Positions 1 to 11,848 are shown, numbered from the stretch's first letter. The stretch: 64,000 nt of DNA from Cypionkella aquatica (GCF_030161095.1 NZ_BSPP01000003.1:51612-115611); one strand, 5' to 3'. The notes: generated by a model not told the origin, from the sequence alone. Made by a program: numbers and translations.

Positions 1-5
1 TTTTT

Positions 6-34
6 AATGATACGGCGACCACCGAGATCGACAC
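6..34 (+). other. Illumina P5 adapter sequence at contig end
   Basis: Bases 6-34 match the 29-nt Illumina P5 flow-cell oligonucleotide except for one base at position 30 (G instead of T). They lie at the extreme left of the window, where the folD frame should continue. The interior half of the match (about 19-34) can also be read as native folD codons for Val-Ser-Ile-Ser-Val, so the join probably arose by microhomology between gene and adapter. This is a library or assembly artefact, and bases 1 to about 19 are not genomic. Confidence 0.93.
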
Positions 35-139
35 CAGCTTCGGTGCCCAACCGGATTCGGTCAACGCCCGCGCTTCTTGCAAGGTCTCGCCCCGCATCCG
101 CGCGGCAATGGCTTTTCCGTCAATCAGCGTCGCCGTCAC
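20..139 (-). CDS. folD: FolD, N-terminal fragment (methylene-THF dehydrogenase/cyclohydrolase)
   Basis: Only about the first 40 codons are present. They begin VTATLIDGKAIAA and reach PKLVSISV, the usual N-terminal strand-helix-strand of bifunctional FolD, which interconverts 5,10-methylene-THF and 10-formyl-THF. The chosen start is the GTG at 139: a GAAAGGG ribosome binding site lies 5 bases before it and the chorismate mutase stop is 10 bases upstream. The gene runs off the contig into adapter sequence at about position 20. The neighbouring fhs encodes the enzyme that makes 10-formyl-THF, so the two act on the same C1 pool. A fragment this short supports the family but not activity. Confidence 0.8.
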
Positions 140-149
140 TTGCGCCCTT

Positions 150-452
150 TCAGGGGCTATCCGGCCCCAAAACCCGTTCTTCTCTGGCAATCGACCATTC
201 CATCAGCCGCCGCCAAAGCTCTTCTGTCAGCGCAGGGTCCAAGCCTTCGGCCACCGCCCGCGCCCGCACCCGATCCACCACCTGCTCGATTCGATCATCA
301 ATCCGGGCAGGTAGCAATTCGATCTGCTTCAACTCTATCGCGCGGTCGATATACCCCGCCCGCAGCGCCAGTTTTGCGACAATCTCGGCATCCAGCGCGT
401 CGATCTGCACACGGAGTTCCTGCATCGTCTGGCAATCAGCGGGGGCCTTCAT
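150..452 (-). CDS. Chorismate mutase, AroQ/PchB-like
   Basis: A 100-residue all-helical protein that should rearrange chorismate to prephenate for Phe/Tyr synthesis. Arg14, Arg31, Lys42 and Arg54 have the same spacing (17, 11, 12) as the active-site Arg11, Arg28, Lys39 and Arg51 of the E. coli AroQ domain. There is no fused prephenate dehydratase or dehydrogenase domain. The E. coli Glu52 position is Ile here, so an isochorismate-pyruvate lyase-like (PchB) variant cannot be excluded. The gene sits between fhs and folD and shares their direction. Met10 is an alternative start. The 10-base gap to folD suggests cotranscription. Confidence 0.82.
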   Translation of the reverse strand: MKAPADCQTMQELRVQIDALDAEIVAKLALRAGYIDRAIELKQIELLPARIDDRIEQVVDRVRARAVAEGLDPALTEELWRRLMEWSIAREERVLGPDSP

Positions 453-539
453 CGCGCTCTCCTTTGGGCTGGCACCGGGTTAAATCCGATGCAGCCCAAA
501 GGCAAGGCGACGAATGGCCCCAGCCTGTTTCACAAAGCC

Positions 540-2216
540 TTAGAACAGCCCTTCGACATGGCCATCCGCGTTCAGGCGGATCACCTCAGCCGACGGCACC
601 CTCGGCAGACCCGGCATGGTCATGATCTCACCGCAGATCGCCACGATAAAGCCAGCACCCGCCGACAGCCGCACTTCACGCACGGGCACGGTATGGCCGG
701 TGGGCGCGCCGCGCACGGTCGGATCGGTGGTAAAGCTGTATTGTGTTTTCGCCACGCAGATCGGCAGATGGCCGTAGCCCGCAGCCTCCCAGGTTTTCAA
801 CTGATCGCGGATCGCTTTGTCGGCGATCACGTCATCGGCATGGTAAATCCGCTTGGCGATGGTTTGCAGCTTTTGGAACAGCGGCATCTCGTCGGGATAC
901 AAAGGCGCAAAGTTCGCAGCGCCAGATTCCGCCATCTGAACGACCTTTTTCGCCAGATCTTCAATGCCTTCCGAGCCCAAGGCCCAGTGTTTGCACAAGA
1001 TCGCTTCTGCACCCTGCTCGGCCACATAGGCCTTCACAGCTGCAATTTCGGCATCGGTGTCGCTGAAGAAGTGGTTGATCGCAACCACAACCGGCACGCC
1101 AAAGCCTTTGACGTTGCCGATGTGACGGCCCAAATTCGGGCAGCCTTTTTTCACCGCATCGACGTTCTCGGTGCCCAGATCAGCCTTGGCGACGCCGCCG
1201 TTCATCTTCATCGCGCGCACGGTGGCCACGATCACAGCCGCCGAAGGCTTCAGACCGGCCTTGCGGCATTTGATGTCGAAGAATTTCTCGGCACCCAAAT
1301 CAGCGCCAAAACCAGCCTCGGTCACCACATATTCGCCCAGCTTCAGCGCGGTTTTGGTGGCGATGACAGAGTTACAGCCATGCGCGATGTTGGCGAACGG
1401 GCCGCCATGCACGAAGGCCGGATTGTTTTCCAGCGTCTGCACAATGTTCGGCTGCATCGCGTCTTTCAGCAACACGGTCATAGCACCGTCAGCCTTGATA
1501 TCGCGGGCATAGATCGGGGTCTTGGCGCGGGTGTAGGCCACCACGATATCGCCCAGACGTTTCTGCAGATCGTCCAAGTCGTTGGAAAGGCACAGGATCG
1601 CCATGACTTCCGAAGCCACGGTGATGTCAAACCCGGTCTGACGCGGGAAGCCGTTCGACACGCCGCCAAGGTTGACCACAATATCCCGCAAAGCGCGGTC
1701 GTTCATGTCCATCACGCGACGCCAGACGATGCGGCGGGCGTCGATCTCAAGGCTGTTGCCCCAATAGATGTGGTTGTCGATCATCGCCGACAGCAGGTTA
1801 TGGGCGCTGGTGATGGCATGGAAGTCACCGGTGAAATGCAGGTTCATCTCTTCCATCGGCACAACTTGGGAATAGCCGCCACCAGCAGCGCCACCCTTCA
1901 TGCCAAAGTTCGGGCCCAAAGATGCCTCGCGAATACAGACCACGGCCTTTTTGCCGATGCGGTTCAGGCCATCGCCAAGGCCCACCGTGGTGGTCGTTTT
2001 GCCTTCGCCGGCAGGGGTCGGGTTGATCGCGGTGACAAGGATCAGCTTGCCATCCGGGCGATCTGCCAAGGATTTGATGAACTCTTGGCTGACCTTGGCC
2101 TTGTCGTGGCCATAGGGCAGCAGATGCTCTGCCGGAATACCAAGTTTCGCACCGATTTCCATGATCGGCTTTTTCTTGGCTTCGCGTGCAATCTCAATGT
2201 CGGTTTTGAAGGCCAT
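540..2216 (-). CDS. fhs: Formate--tetrahydrofolate ligase
   Basis: ATP-dependent formyl-THF synthetase joining formate to tetrahydrofolate. The 558-residue protein has the expected length and carries the P-loop-like TPAGEGKTT at residues 67-75, the folate-site stretch [11 protein letters not shown] and a conserved core throughout. I use the ATG at 2216 ([10 protein letters not shown]) because GGAGAGAG lies just upstream; the frame stays open to 2285, but the extra 23 residues do not resemble the family. Chorismate mutase and folD lie downstream, so formate can be carried into 10-formyl- and methylene-THF. The 280-base leader contains a strong palindrome at 2320-2353. Confidence 0.96.
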   Translation of the reverse strand: MAFKTDIEIAREAKKKPIMEIGAKLGIPAEHLLPYGHDKAKVSQEFIKSLADRPDGKLILVTAINPTPAGEGKTTTTVGLGDGLNRIGKKAVVCIREASLGPNFGMKGGAAGGGYSQVVPMEEMNLHFTGDFHAITSAHNLLSAMIDNHIYWGNSLEIDARRIVWRRVMDMNDRALRDIVVNLGGVSNGFPRQTGFDITVASEVMAILCLSNDLDDLQKRLGDIVVAYTRAKTPIYARDIKADGAMTVLLKDAMQPNIVQTLENNPAFVHGGPFANIAHGCNSVIATKTALKLGEYVVTEAGFGADLGAEKFFDIKCRKAGLKPSAAVIVATVRAMKMNGGVAKADLGTENVDAVKKGCPNLGRHIGNVKGFGVPVVVAINHFFSDTDAEIAAVKAYVAEQGAEAILCKHWALGSEGIEDLAKKVVQMAESGAANFAPLYPDEMPLFQKLQTIAKRIYHADDVIADKAIRDQLKTWEAAGYGHLPICVAKTQYSFTTDPTVRGAPTGHTVPVREVRLSAGAGFIVAICGEIMTMPGLPRVPSAEVIRLNADGHVEGLF

Positions 2217-2319
2217 TTCTCTCTCCCAGAGGCACGGGCTGTCCCGTTGGCGACGTGATAGCGGAGAAAACAGCAATTCAAACACGCTTTTCCGACTTCT
2301 TCCCCGCCAAATTCGCCTT

Positions 2320-2353
2320 GATGCGTTTCCGATCGGAAAGCATGGAACGCATC
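2320..2353. promoter_or_regulatory. Nested palindrome upstream of fhs
   Basis: Contains the perfect 14-bp palindrome TTTCCGATCGGAAA (2326-2339), flanked by outer arms GATGCGTT (2320-2327) and AACGCATC (2346-2353) that overlap it. It lies 104-137 bases upstream of the fhs start in an AT-richer stretch. It could be a dimeric operator or alternative hairpins in the fhs leader. No T-run follows on either strand, so a terminator is less likely. The regulator is unknown. Confidence 0.45.
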
Positions 2354-2499
2354 AAGAAAATATTCTGCCAATAGAACATATGGTCCAAAACGCAGGACAG
2401 GCATTTGCGCGGCCAAAACTGCGCAGATGCGCCCCACAATCACAGGGCATTTTCCAAAACGACAGCTTGCGAGGTCGAACAGGCCCGCAAGTGTAAGCG

Positions 2500-3099
2500 T
2501 TAGACGCCGCGCGCCTTTTCCAGATGCGCCCAAGCTGGCTGGTCTGGCACATAAAGCCTGACCTTGGCGCCCAGCCGCAGCATGCCTTCAGCCTCAACCC
2601 AAGCGGTAAAGCCCCGCAGACCCTGTGCTGCGGGTTTGAAGGCTTTGCCAAATCCCTTGTGGCGGTTTTCAATAGGACGCGCAGGCAAGGTGCAAGGGCG
2701 GTTTTCCATATCAACCACCAAGGTCGCACCCCCCTCGGCTTGCAAGCGAGACGACGGCGGCAGGTGGCTGAAATCAGGGATGCCTGCGATCACCAAAGAA
2801 GTTCCCAGCAGCGCAGGGTCAAGCGTTTCAAGCCCCATGTTCGCCGCGATCTGCGCCAGATCCTCCGCCCCCAACACAGAAAACTGCCGGGTGTTGCGGA
2901 TGTTCAGATTGCGTTTGTAAAGCGCCGCCACCCGGCTGCAGGCGGGGCGGTTAGTGCCGCCATGCGCTTCCCCCGCGGGGCCGTCGAAACCAGCGAAAAT
3001 CTCGGTCAGCGGCGCACTTTCCAAGGCGGCATCGCGATCAGCCACCCGGCCCAACCAAGTGATCGTGCCATAGAATTCAGTGGGGATAATCGCTGCCAT
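2500..3099 (-). CDS. MOSC domain-containing protein
   Basis: A 199-residue single-domain MOSC protein (the C-terminal domain family of molybdenum-cofactor sulfurases). The conserved core runs through FSVLGAEDLAQIA (73-85), the GTSLVIAG strand and ENRPC, whose Cys136 is the conserved MOSC cysteine. Single-domain MOSC proteins are thought to carry or deliver sulfur to metal cofactors; the partner here cannot be read from the sequence. It follows ftsH on the same strand but lies beyond the hairpin terminator at 3181-3207, so it probably has its own promoter in 3100-3229. Confidence 0.85.
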   Translation of the reverse strand: MAAIIPTEFYGTITWLGRVADRDAALESAPLTEIFAGFDGPAGEAHGGTNRPACSRVAALYKRNLNIRNTRQFSVLGAEDLAQIAANMGLETLDPALLGTSLVIAGIPDFSHLPPSSRLQAEGGATLVVDMENRPCTLPARPIENRHKGFGKAFKPAAQGLRGFTAWVEAEGMLRLGAKVRLYVPDQPAWAHLEKARGV

Positions 3100-3180
3100 A
3101 TCAGACCTTTAGCATAAAGACACCCGCATCAGCGGGAACAGAACCGCGCCATCGCATCCAAGGCGGGCCACAAATGCAAA

Positions 3181-3207
3181 CCCCGAAACCGTTGAAAGGT
3201 TTCGGGG
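3181..3207 (-). terminator. Rho-independent terminator of ftsH
   Basis: Perfect 10-bp inverted repeat CCCCGAAACC / GGTTTCGGGG around a 7-base loop. On the minus strand it is followed by a T-rich tract (TTTGCATTTG). It begins 23 bases after the ftsH stop codon. Confidence 0.8.
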
Positions 3208-3229
3208 CTGCCATCTTATCGCGCTATCC

Positions 3230-5149
<1,920 letters not shown>

Positions 5150-5233
5150 GAACTTCTCCGTTTGATTGGCCGGGAGGCCCGAATGGGGCCAGTGTTGGCG
5201 ATTGGTATTAAGATAGAGATAAGTCCGCCGGGT

Positions 5234-6481
5234 TCAATGCGATAAGACAAAGGAAGCGAAGCTGGGGCTGCAATTTGCGCACCAACCGTTGGAAAATCCG
5301 GCCACAGGTGCGGCAATAAGCGTCTGATTCCGCCAGATCGCCGGGCTGACCAGCAGCGCATCGCGCGGGATGCCAAGGTCGCGCCACGCTTTCAGGCAGC
5401 TTAAACCGTCGGCGCCAAGCGCGCCGATCGTCAGATCGGGGGCATGCGGGCCGGAAAGCTGCCAGCGATTGTCCCAACGCTGATCTGTTGGCACCTGCAT
5501 GTCCTGAACTGCTTTGGCCTCGCGGAGAATTTGGATCGCATCAGAATGGCAGCGATAGCGCACACCGCCAAGGGTGGCATCTTTGCCAGCCGCCAGCGCC
5601 GTTTGCACCGCCGCCAGCCCGTGCTCGCGCGGCGGATAGGCGGCGCCTGACATCCATCGCAGCGCCGCGATCAACAGGCGGCGCTGAATTTCTGCGGGCA
5701 GCGCGAGATAAGTTTCGCGCGGCAGCGTCAACATACCGGTTGCAGTCTGCGCAAAGCCCTGTGCCGCCTCGGCCATCTGTCGGGTAAGCGCCCAGCGCGC
5801 GGATTCCAGATTATCGGCAACCACGGCAAGTTTTGTCGCAGTGATGCCAAAATCTGCCAGTGTGGCCAGCGCGTTACGCGCTTTGACGCGGGTGTAATGC
5901 AGATCAGAATTGCTGGGATCTTCGACCCAATTGACCGCATGACGGCGCAGATAGCCACGCAAATCCGCGCGCGACACGCCCAGCAAGGGCCGCGAGAATT
6001 GCACTTGCCCTTGCCCCCAACTGCTGCGCATCCCCGACAAGCCATCAATTCCGGCTTGCCGCGCAAGCCCGATCAAGAAAGTCTCGGCCTGATCATCGGC
6101 GGTGTGGCCAACGGCGATCTGGGCAATATCCTGCGCCACGGCCCAAGCCTCGGCGATCTGATACCGTGCCCGCCGCGCGGCATCCATCAGATTGCCCGCC
6201 ACATCCTTGCGCTGCCAGAGGCTGATCTGATGCGGAATGGCGCGCGCGGCGCAGAAAGCCGCGACCATCTCGGCCTCGGCCCGTGCTTCGGCCCGCAAGC
6301 CGTGGTCAATCGTCAAAGCCGCCACCCGGCCCGGATGGCAGCGCTGCAGCAAATGTAACAGCGCCATAGAATCGCCGCCGCCCGAAACCATCACGCCAAT
6401 GCGCGCGGTATCTGGGTAAGCCTTGCTTGCAATCTCAAGCAGTTGCGCGTCAGGATCGGGCGGGGCAGCGCCTACTGGCAC
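5234..6481 (-). CDS. tilS: tRNA(Ile)-lysidine synthase TilS
   Basis: Modifies C34 of the CAU-anticodon tRNA-Ile to lysidine so that it reads AUA. The N-type pyrophosphatase loop SGGGDS is at residues 33-38, followed by IDHGLR and GHTADDQAETFL typical of the family. I choose GTG at 6481, which overlaps the cpoB stop by 10 bases with AGGGG upstream, giving 415 residues. The frame stays open to 6565, but that part lies inside cpoB and is not TilS-like. The position between cpoB and ftsH is standard in Rhodobacterales, and the overlap implies translational coupling. Confidence 0.93.
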   Translation of the reverse strand: MPVGAAPPDPDAQLLEIASKAYPDTARIGVMVSGGGDSMALLHLLQRCHPGRVAALTIDHGLRAEARAEAEMVAAFCAARAIPHQISLWQRKDVAGNLMDAARRARYQIAEAWAVAQDIAQIAVGHTADDQAETFLIGLARQAGIDGLSGMRSSWGQGQVQFSRPLLGVSRADLRGYLRRHAVNWVEDPSNSDLHYTRVKARNALATLADFGITATKLAVVADNLESARWALTRQMAEAAQGFAQTATGMLTLPRETYLALPAEIQRRLLIAALRWMSGAAYPPREHGLAAVQTALAAGKDATLGGVRYRCHSDAIQILREAKAVQDMQVPTDQRWDNRWQLSGPHAPDLTIGALGADGLSCLKAWRDLGIPRDALLVSPAIWRNQTLIAAPVAGFSNGWCANCSPSFASFVLSH

Positions 6482-7317
6482 CCCAGCCCCTGCATCGACA
6501 CCTGAGCATTGGTGGCATGAATACTGCCCGGAAAGCGATTGCCAACCTCGGCCAAGGTCACGCAAGCATCAGGGGTCTGGCCCAAAGTGCCCAACGCCTG
6601 CCCAAGCTTCAACAGCGACTCGGCGGCAAAAGGCCCGTCAGGTTTGCCCGAAAACGCCTCAAGATAGGCCCGCGCCGCATTGGCGGTATCGTCCAGCTTG
6701 GACAAAGCCTCGCCACGGTTGAAATTGGCTTCCTCGCTTAGCGGGCTGCCAGGATAGGATTGGGTAAAGGTCGCAAAGAGGTCCGCGGCGGCGCGAAAGT
6801 CACCTTGACCGAGCACCCCCTTGGCCCGGTCAAAATCGTTCTTCTCACCCATTGCCAATTCCGGCGCATCTGTCGCAGGCGCAGTCGCCGTTGCTGCCGG
6901 AGCCGGATCATTTGCCGCCGCCGGAGCAGCCGAGCCGCCCCCCAAAACCGGCGTTTCCGGTATATTCGCCGGATCGCAGCCTTCCGTCTGTTCGCACAAG
7001 CGGAACTCGATATCGCCGATCCGGTTGGTGCCATCGCTGACCACCCGGTTCACCTTCAGCTCGATCTCTTCGGTCTTGGCGGTGATCCGCGTCAAAGCCG
7101 CCTCAATCGCGTCCATCCGCTGCAAAGCATCGCCGCCCGCAGCGCCGCTAGAAGCCGCACCCGATTGCACCAGCTCGGCCTTCAATCCGTTGAAATCCGC
7201 CGACAACCGACCGAGTTCGGTCTGCAGATCGGCCAGGGTTTGCGCCTTGTCCTGCGCGAACGCGGGTCCAGACACAAGCGGGGGAAGCAAAGCGGCACAG
7301 AGCAGCAGCCAACGCAT
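6472..7317 (-). CDS. cpoB: Tol-Pal system coordinator CpoB (YbgF)
   Basis: Periplasmic protein of 281 residues that links Tol-Pal constriction with peptidoglycan synthesis. It has a Sec signal peptide (cleavage after about Ala21), an N-terminal coiled coil rich in Leu/Glu/Arg (about 25-95), an Ala/Pro-rich linker (125-155) and a C-terminal TPR region starting at NDFDRAKGVL with repeats of the type AxxxFxxFxxxYPxSP. It follows pal by 61 bases and overlaps tilS at its 3' end. Confidence 0.93.
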   Translation of the reverse strand: MRWLLLCAALLPPLVSGPAFAQDKAQTLADLQTELGRLSADFNGLKAELVQSGAASSGAAGGDALQRMDAIEAALTRITAKTEEIELKVNRVVSDGTNRIGDIEFRLCEQTEGCDPANIPETPVLGGGSAAPAAANDPAPAATATAPATDAPELAMGEKNDFDRAKGVLGQGDFRAAADLFATFTQSYPGSPLSEEANFNRGEALSKLDDTANAARAYLEAFSGKPDGPFAAESLLKLGQALGTLGQTPDACVTLAEVGNRFPGSIHATNAQVSMQGLGCQ

Positions 7318-7378
7318 CAGATCAGTCTCCGTTTCCAGAACGGGGGCAGCCCAAGCCGCCCCCCAATCAAGCCAGTCG

Positions 7379-7909
7379 TTAAGCGCCAGCGCCCATCGAC
7401 AACACCGTCACAGCGCGACGGTTTTTCGAATAGCACGCCTCGTCCGAGCAAACCTCAATCGGACGCTCTTTGCCATAAGAGATGGTGCGCATCCGGCTTG
7501 GCGCCACGCCTTGGCTGATCAGGAAATCCTGCACCGAGGCCGCACGCCGCGCGCCAAGCGCAAGGTTGTACTCGCGGGTGCCCTGCTCATCGGCATGACC
7601 TTCGATGATGATGGCATAATCGCCATTGCTGGCCAGCCACGACGCCTGCCCCGACAAAATACCGCGCGCTTCTGCCGTCAGGGTCGAGGTGTCCACCGGG
7701 AACAGCACGCGATCACCAACCGATTGGTTGAAATAGGCGATAGATTTCGGATTGCTTGGGTCGCCCAGACCATTGGTGTCAATGAAGCCACCATTGCCGC
7801 CGGCACCACCAGCGCCGCCCGCACCGTCCTGGCCATAGCGGTTGGGGTTGTTACAGGCGGCCATGCCAAAGGCGGCAACCAGCAAAAGGGCTTTCGGAAG
7901 CAGGGTCAT
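7379..7909 (-). CDS. pal: Peptidoglycan-associated lipoprotein Pal
   Basis: Outer-membrane lipoprotein of 176 residues with an OmpA-like peptidoglycan-binding domain. The lipobox is GMAAC with the lipidated Cys at 19. A Gly-rich linker precedes the OmpA domain, which contains the diaminopimelate-binding pattern GHADEQGTREYNLALGARRA and ends with the NRRAV strand. It sits 84 bases after tolB in the tolQRAB-pal-cpoB order. Confidence 0.97.
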   Translation of the reverse strand: MTLLPKALLLVAAFGMAACNNPNRYGQDGAGGAGGAGGNGGFIDTNGLGDPSNPKSIAYFNQSVGDRVLFPVDTSTLTAEARGILSGQASWLASNGDYAIIIEGHADEQGTREYNLALGARRAASVQDFLISQGVAPSRMRTISYGKERPIEVCSDEACYSKNRRAVTVLSMGAGA

Positions 7910-7993
7910 CAGGGGGTTATCCTTTTCTTATGGGCTCGATTTGCCCCGTTATATCAGCTTTGCGCGGCCATGGGAATCAGCCGCGCTTAAGAA

Positions 7994-9325
7994 TTACGGC
8001 AGCATCGGCGACCAGGACGGGTCCGAAGCCGGGCCATCCGTCGTCACCGCTTTCAGATTGCGGCCCGACACATCCACCGACATCAGCCCGGCCTGCCCGC
8101 CCGCGCCAGCACCTTCACGGGTGAACATGATCACGCGGCCATTCGGTGCCCAAGTCGGGCCTTCATCCAGAAACGACGCCGTCAGCAAACGCTCTTCGGT
8201 GCCATCGGTCAGCATCGCGCCAATGTGGAAGCGGCCCTCGTTTTGCTTGGTGAAGGCGATCATATCGCCGCGCGGGCTCCAGACCGGGGTGGAATATCGC
8301 CCCTTGCCGCCGGAAATCCGCACCCCTTCGCCGCCGCCTGCGCTCATCACATAGATCTGCTGCGTGCCCGAGCGATCCGATTCAAACACGATCTGCGACC
8401 CATCCGGGCTAAAGCTGGGCGAGGTTTCAATCGACGGCGCATTGGTCAGCTGGCTCATCTGACCCGAGTTGATATCCATCGAATAGATGTCGCTGTTGCC
8501 GCCCTTTTCCAAGGAAAACACCACAGTATTGCCATCCGGGCTAAAGCGCGGCGCGAAGGTCATCGTGCCGGGGACTTCACCCAGATTGCGGGTTTTCAGG
8601 CTGCCCACATTCATCACATAGATCGCCGGAAAGCCCGACGCGTAAGAGGTGAACAAAATCCGATCGCCATTCGGCGAGAACCGGGGCGCCAGCACAATGC
8701 TGCTGCTGTCGGTCAGATATTTCACATTGGCGCCATCGTAATCCATCACGCCCAAACGCTTTTGGCGCTGATTTTTTGGCCCACTTTCAGCCACATAAAC
8801 CACGCGGCTGTCAAAATACGGGCCTTCCCCGGTGATACGCGCATAAACGGCATCCGCCACCTTATGCGCCATCCGCCGCCAGCTGCCCGGCGTGCCGGCA
8901 AATTGCAGCCCTTCACCCAACGGCTGGCCCGAGGCCACGTCGAACAAACGGAACTTCACCACAATGCGGTCGCCACCTGCCTGCACCGCGCCAGTGATCA
9001 GCGCCTGCGTGTTGATCGCCTGCCAATCGGGGTAGGAAATCGGCGCATCGAACGAGGTGACGCGCGAAATATACGCATCCTTCGGCGTCTCGACGAACAA
9101 CCCCGTCCCCGCCAGATCTGCGGCCACCACGCGCGAGATATCGGCAGCCAGACCGCCCGCCCCGCCTTCGTCGATGAAATCCGGCACCGCAAACGGCATC
9201 GGTTCGATCACCGGAGAGTTGATGTCGATGGTGATTTCGGCATGGGCGGCCGTGGTCAGAGCGAGCGAGCTCAGGCTGGAAAGCCCGATCAGCAAGGCTG
9301 CGGTCAGGGATTTGAAATGGCTCAT
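7994..9325 (-). CDS. tolB: Tol-Pal translocation protein TolB
   Basis: Periplasmic beta-propeller that binds Pal and TolA. The start at 9325 ([10 protein letters not shown]) has GAGGA just upstream and gives a signal peptide ending AHA (about residue 29). The open frame reaches 9472, but those 49 extra residues lack TolB similarity and would overlap tolA. An N-terminal alpha/beta domain is followed by propeller repeats with the SPDG signature ([30 protein letters not shown]). Length 443 residues, normal for the family. Confidence 0.97.
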   Translation of the reverse strand: MSHFKSLTAALLIGLSSLSSLALTTAAHAEITIDINSPVIEPMPFAVPDFIDEGGAGGLAADISRVVAADLAGTGLFVETPKDAYISRVTSFDAPISYPDWQAINTQALITGAVQAGGDRIVVKFRLFDVASGQPLGEGLQFAGTPGSWRRMAHKVADAVYARITGEGPYFDSRVVYVAESGPKNQRQKRLGVMDYDGANVKYLTDSSSIVLAPRFSPNGDRILFTSYASGFPAIYVMNVGSLKTRNLGEVPGTMTFAPRFSPDGNTVVFSLEKGGNSDIYSMDINSGQMSQLTNAPSIETSPSFSPDGSQIVFESDRSGTQQIYVMSAGGGEGVRISGGKGRYSTPVWSPRGDMIAFTKQNEGRFHIGAMLTDGTEERLLTASFLDEGPTWAPNGRVIMFTREGAGAGGQAGLMSVDVSGRNLKAVTTDGPASDPSWSPMLP

Positions 9326-9420
9326 CTTGTCCTCGTTGTTCAAGGGCGAATTATCTGGCCTGCTCTGGCCCTGTGATTGTGCGCACTTGGCGCGGTGTTT
9401 GCAGGGGAAATTTTGACCGA

Positions 9421-10674
9421 TCATCTCAGCCTCATACCGCTGGCGTCGAAATTCAGGTTCATCACGTTCCATTCGCCATATTTGGCGGGGTCCAGATCGT
9501 AGCCCGCCTTGCCGCCACAGCCTTTGACACCGCGGATCACGGCGCGGCGGGCGGCTTCAAAGGCTTGCGCCGCCGCTGCATCGTCGCCACCCGAGAAGGT
9601 CGTCATGGTGATGCCGTTGCTATCAGGCGTGCCGTCTTCCTTCATCTCGACCCGCAGCGTCAGCTTGATGCGCTGTGCGGCGGTCGAAAGCGTGCCGATG
9701 TTCCAGCATTGGTTGATCGAAACCCGCAGCCCTTCCTTTTCGCCTGCCGTCATCGGCGGACCTTCGGGAATGTCGGTCTGGCCACCGTCTTGAGCGGGAG
9801 CGTCGGTGGCACCTTCGGCAAGCGCCGCTTCAACAGCCGCCTGTGCATCAGCCGCCGCTTGGGCTTCGGCCTTCGCCGCTGCATCTTTCGCAGCCTTTGC
9901 ATCGGCCTTGGCCTGCTTATCGGCCTTTTCCTTGGCATCCTTGGCCGCCTGCGCGTCAATCGCAACCTGCGGATCTTCGGTCGGTGTCTCTTCTACCACA
10001 GGCTTGTCAGGTCGCGTTTGCGGGCGGCGGCTGCTGGTCGGGGCCAGTTCGGGCGCATCTTCAGCGACCGCATCCGGTGCGGTCTGGGCTGCCGATTCCT
10101 GCGGCGCTGCGGCGGGTTTTTCTTCTTCGACAGGCGGCTGATCCGTCGGCTGATCCGTCACTTCTGGCGCGACCTCGCCTTCAACGGGAGTGTCCACCGT
10201 GGCCTCAACCGGGGTGTCGGTGATCCGCTTTGAGGGCCGGGGCTTGGGCTTCATGGTGCTGTCCGGCACCACAACCAATTGCTCTTGCTCGGCAATCGGT
10301 GCGACAGCAGGCGGCGCCTCATCGGGCTGCGGATCATCCGCGACCGGAATTTCTGGGCTGGGCTGGACAGGTTCAGGCTGCGCAGGTTCAACAGGCGGCG
10401 GCTCTGCCGCGGCAACCTCTGGCTCTACCGGAGCAGGCGCTTCGACCTGCGGCTTTGGCTTGGCTGCGGGCCTGACCTCGGGCACCTCGGCGGGCGGCTT
10501 GGTCGACTTCGCCGCCGCATCCTGCAACGCCGCCAGATCAGATTCCGACACCATCGACACCTGCACCGAATCCGGCGGAGGCAATTCACGCGGTGCAAAC
10601 AGCCAGTCCCCCAGCACCACCCAGGAGATCACGACCACATGGCCCACGCCGGAAAGGATCTGGCTTTTGTCCAT
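9421..10674 (-). CDS. tolA: TolA, cell-envelope integrity protein
   Basis: 417 residues in three parts. One N-terminal membrane helix (about 9-27) should contact TolQ/TolR in the inner membrane. A very long Pro/Glu/Ala and then Ala/Lys-rich region follows, including a helical run of [20 protein letters not shown] type (about 235-290). The C-terminal TonB-like domain (about 310-417) contains a QCWNIG-like motif and a Cys in GVKGCGG. The middle is low complexity, so database matches outside the two ends will be weak. It starts 6 bases after the tolR stop. Confidence 0.9.
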   Translation of the reverse strand: MDKSQILSGVGHVVVISWVVLGDWLFAPRELPPPDSVQVSMVSESDLAALQDAAAKSTKPPAEVPEVRPAAKPKPQVEAPAPVEPEVAAAEPPPVEPAQPEPVQPSPEIPVADDPQPDEAPPAVAPIAEQEQLVVVPDSTMKPKPRPSKRITDTPVEATVDTPVEGEVAPEVTDQPTDQPPVEEEKPAAAPQESAAQTAPDAVAEDAPELAPTSSRRPQTRPDKPVVEETPTEDPQVAIDAQAAKDAKEKADKQAKADAKAAKDAAAKAEAQAAADAQAAVEAALAEGATDAPAQDGGQTDIPEGPPMTAGEKEGLRVSINQCWNIGTLSTAAQRIKLTLRVEMKEDGTPDSNGITMTTFSGGDDAAAAQAFEAARRAVIRGVKGCGGKAGYDLDPAKYGEWNVMNLNFDASGMRLR

Positions 10675-10680
10675 AACGCG

Positions 10681-11151
10681 CTAGTTGCCGTCCATCTTCG
10701 GCCCGCCCGCATCGGTGACAAGGCCAATCTCACTGAACCCGCCCGCAGACAGTGCCCCCATCACCTCGGCCACGCGCGTGTAAGGCAACGCCCCATCCGC
10801 CCGCAGGAAGATCTTTTTCGAGCTGCGCTCTGCCGCAATCGCATTCAACTTCGGGATCAGATCCGCCTCGGCGATTTCGGTGGTCTGGATCATCACCAAC
10901 CCATCCGCCGTCAGCGACACCGTCAACGGCTCTTCCTGCTCGGTCGGCAAACTGGCCGCCGCCGTCTTTGGCAGCTCCAACGGGACGCCCACAGTCAGCA
11001 TCGGCGCGGTCACCATGAAGATGATCAGCAGCACCAGCATCACATCGACAAACGGCGTGATGTTGATGTCGGCCATCGCCGCAGACGACCCGCGCCGCCT
11101 GCGCCCTCGCCCGCCACCACCGCCCGCGCTTTTGACAACCCCGCCGCCCAT
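10681..11151 (-). CDS. tolR: Biopolymer transport protein TolR
   Basis: ExbD/TolR family protein of 156 residues with one membrane helix (MADINITPFVDVMLVLLIIF region) carrying the conserved proton-channel Asp in TPFVDVML, and a small periplasmic domain. The ATG at 11151 lies one base after the tolQ stop codon and gives an N-terminus rich in Gly and Arg; an alternative in-frame start upstream would lie inside tolQ. Confidence 0.95.
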   Translation of the reverse strand: MGGGVVKSAGGGGGRGRRRRGSSAAMADINITPFVDVMLVLLIIFMVTAPMLTVGVPLELPKTAAASLPTEQEEPLTVSLTADGLVMIQTTEIAEADLIPKLNAIAAERSSKKIFLRADGALPYTRVAEVMGALSAGGFSEIGLVTDAGGPKMDGN

Positions 11152-11152
11152 C

Positions 11153-11848
11153 TTACGCGTCCAACTGGCGCGAGAGGATGGTGGCGAACTCATCGGCAAA
11201 AGCACCGTAACCGCTGGTGATATGCTCAGAATCCGCGTTCAGCTTGTTGTAGAAGATAACGGCGGGAATAGCCGCGATCAGACCAATCCCCGTCGCCATC
11301 AGCGCCTCGGCAATACCCGGAGCCACAGTGGCCAGATCGGTGTTCTTTGTCGCCGCAATCTCGGTAAAGGCGTGCATGATGCCGTAAACCGTGCCGAACA
11401 GCCCGATAAACGGTGCCGTCGCGCCCACGGTGGCAAGGAACGACAACCCCTTGTTCAACACCTCGGATTCGCGCGCAATCGCCACATCCATCGCCCGATC
11501 AATCCGCGCCTGCGCGCCTGCGATCAAGCCGCCATCCTGCCGGTGCGATCTGCGCCATTCCAGCATGCCAGCGGCGAAAATCTTTTCAGACGGGCCCTGC
11601 GGATCGCCGCCAATCTTCTCGAACAAGCCATCCAAAGGCTCGCCCGACCAGAATTCCCGATCAAACACGTTCGCCTCGCCGCGGGATTTGCGGAACAGGA
11701 TGTGCTTTTGAATGATGATCGACCATGACCAGAACGACATGGCCATCAACATCAACATCACGATTTTCACCGTGAAAGTTGCACGAATAAATAGCGCTAG
11801 GACAGAGAAATCAATCTCTTGCGCCATGCCAACGGCTTCAGTGTTCAT
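11153..11848 (-). CDS. tolQ: Tol-Pal proton channel subunit TolQ
   Basis: MotA/TolQ/ExbB family inner-membrane protein of 231 residues with three membrane helices: near residues 18-45, then the pair ATVGATAPFIGLFGTVYGIM and MATGIGLIAAIPAVIFYN. The two C-terminal helices carry the family's conserved Thr/Gly positions. With TolR it forms the proton-driven motor that energises TolA during envelope constriction. It starts the tolQRAB block; ybgC lies 153 bases upstream. Confidence 0.96.
   Translation of the reverse strand: MNTEAVGMAQEIDFSVLALFIRATFTVKIVMLMLMAMSFWSWSIIIQKHILFRKSRGEANVFDREFWSGEPLDGLFEKIGGDPQGPSEKIFAAGMLEWRRSHRQDGGLIAGAQARIDRAMDVAIARESEVLNKGLSFLATVGATAPFIGLFGTVYGIMHAFTEIAATKNTDLATVAPGIAEALMATGIGLIAAIPAVIFYNKLNADSEHITSGYGAFADEFATILSRQLDA

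Noticed and set aside
489-2258. Long plus-strand open frame of 589 codons
   Set aside because: It is antisense to fhs, has a His/Arg/Gln-rich composition typical of GC-rich shadows, and resembles no protein.
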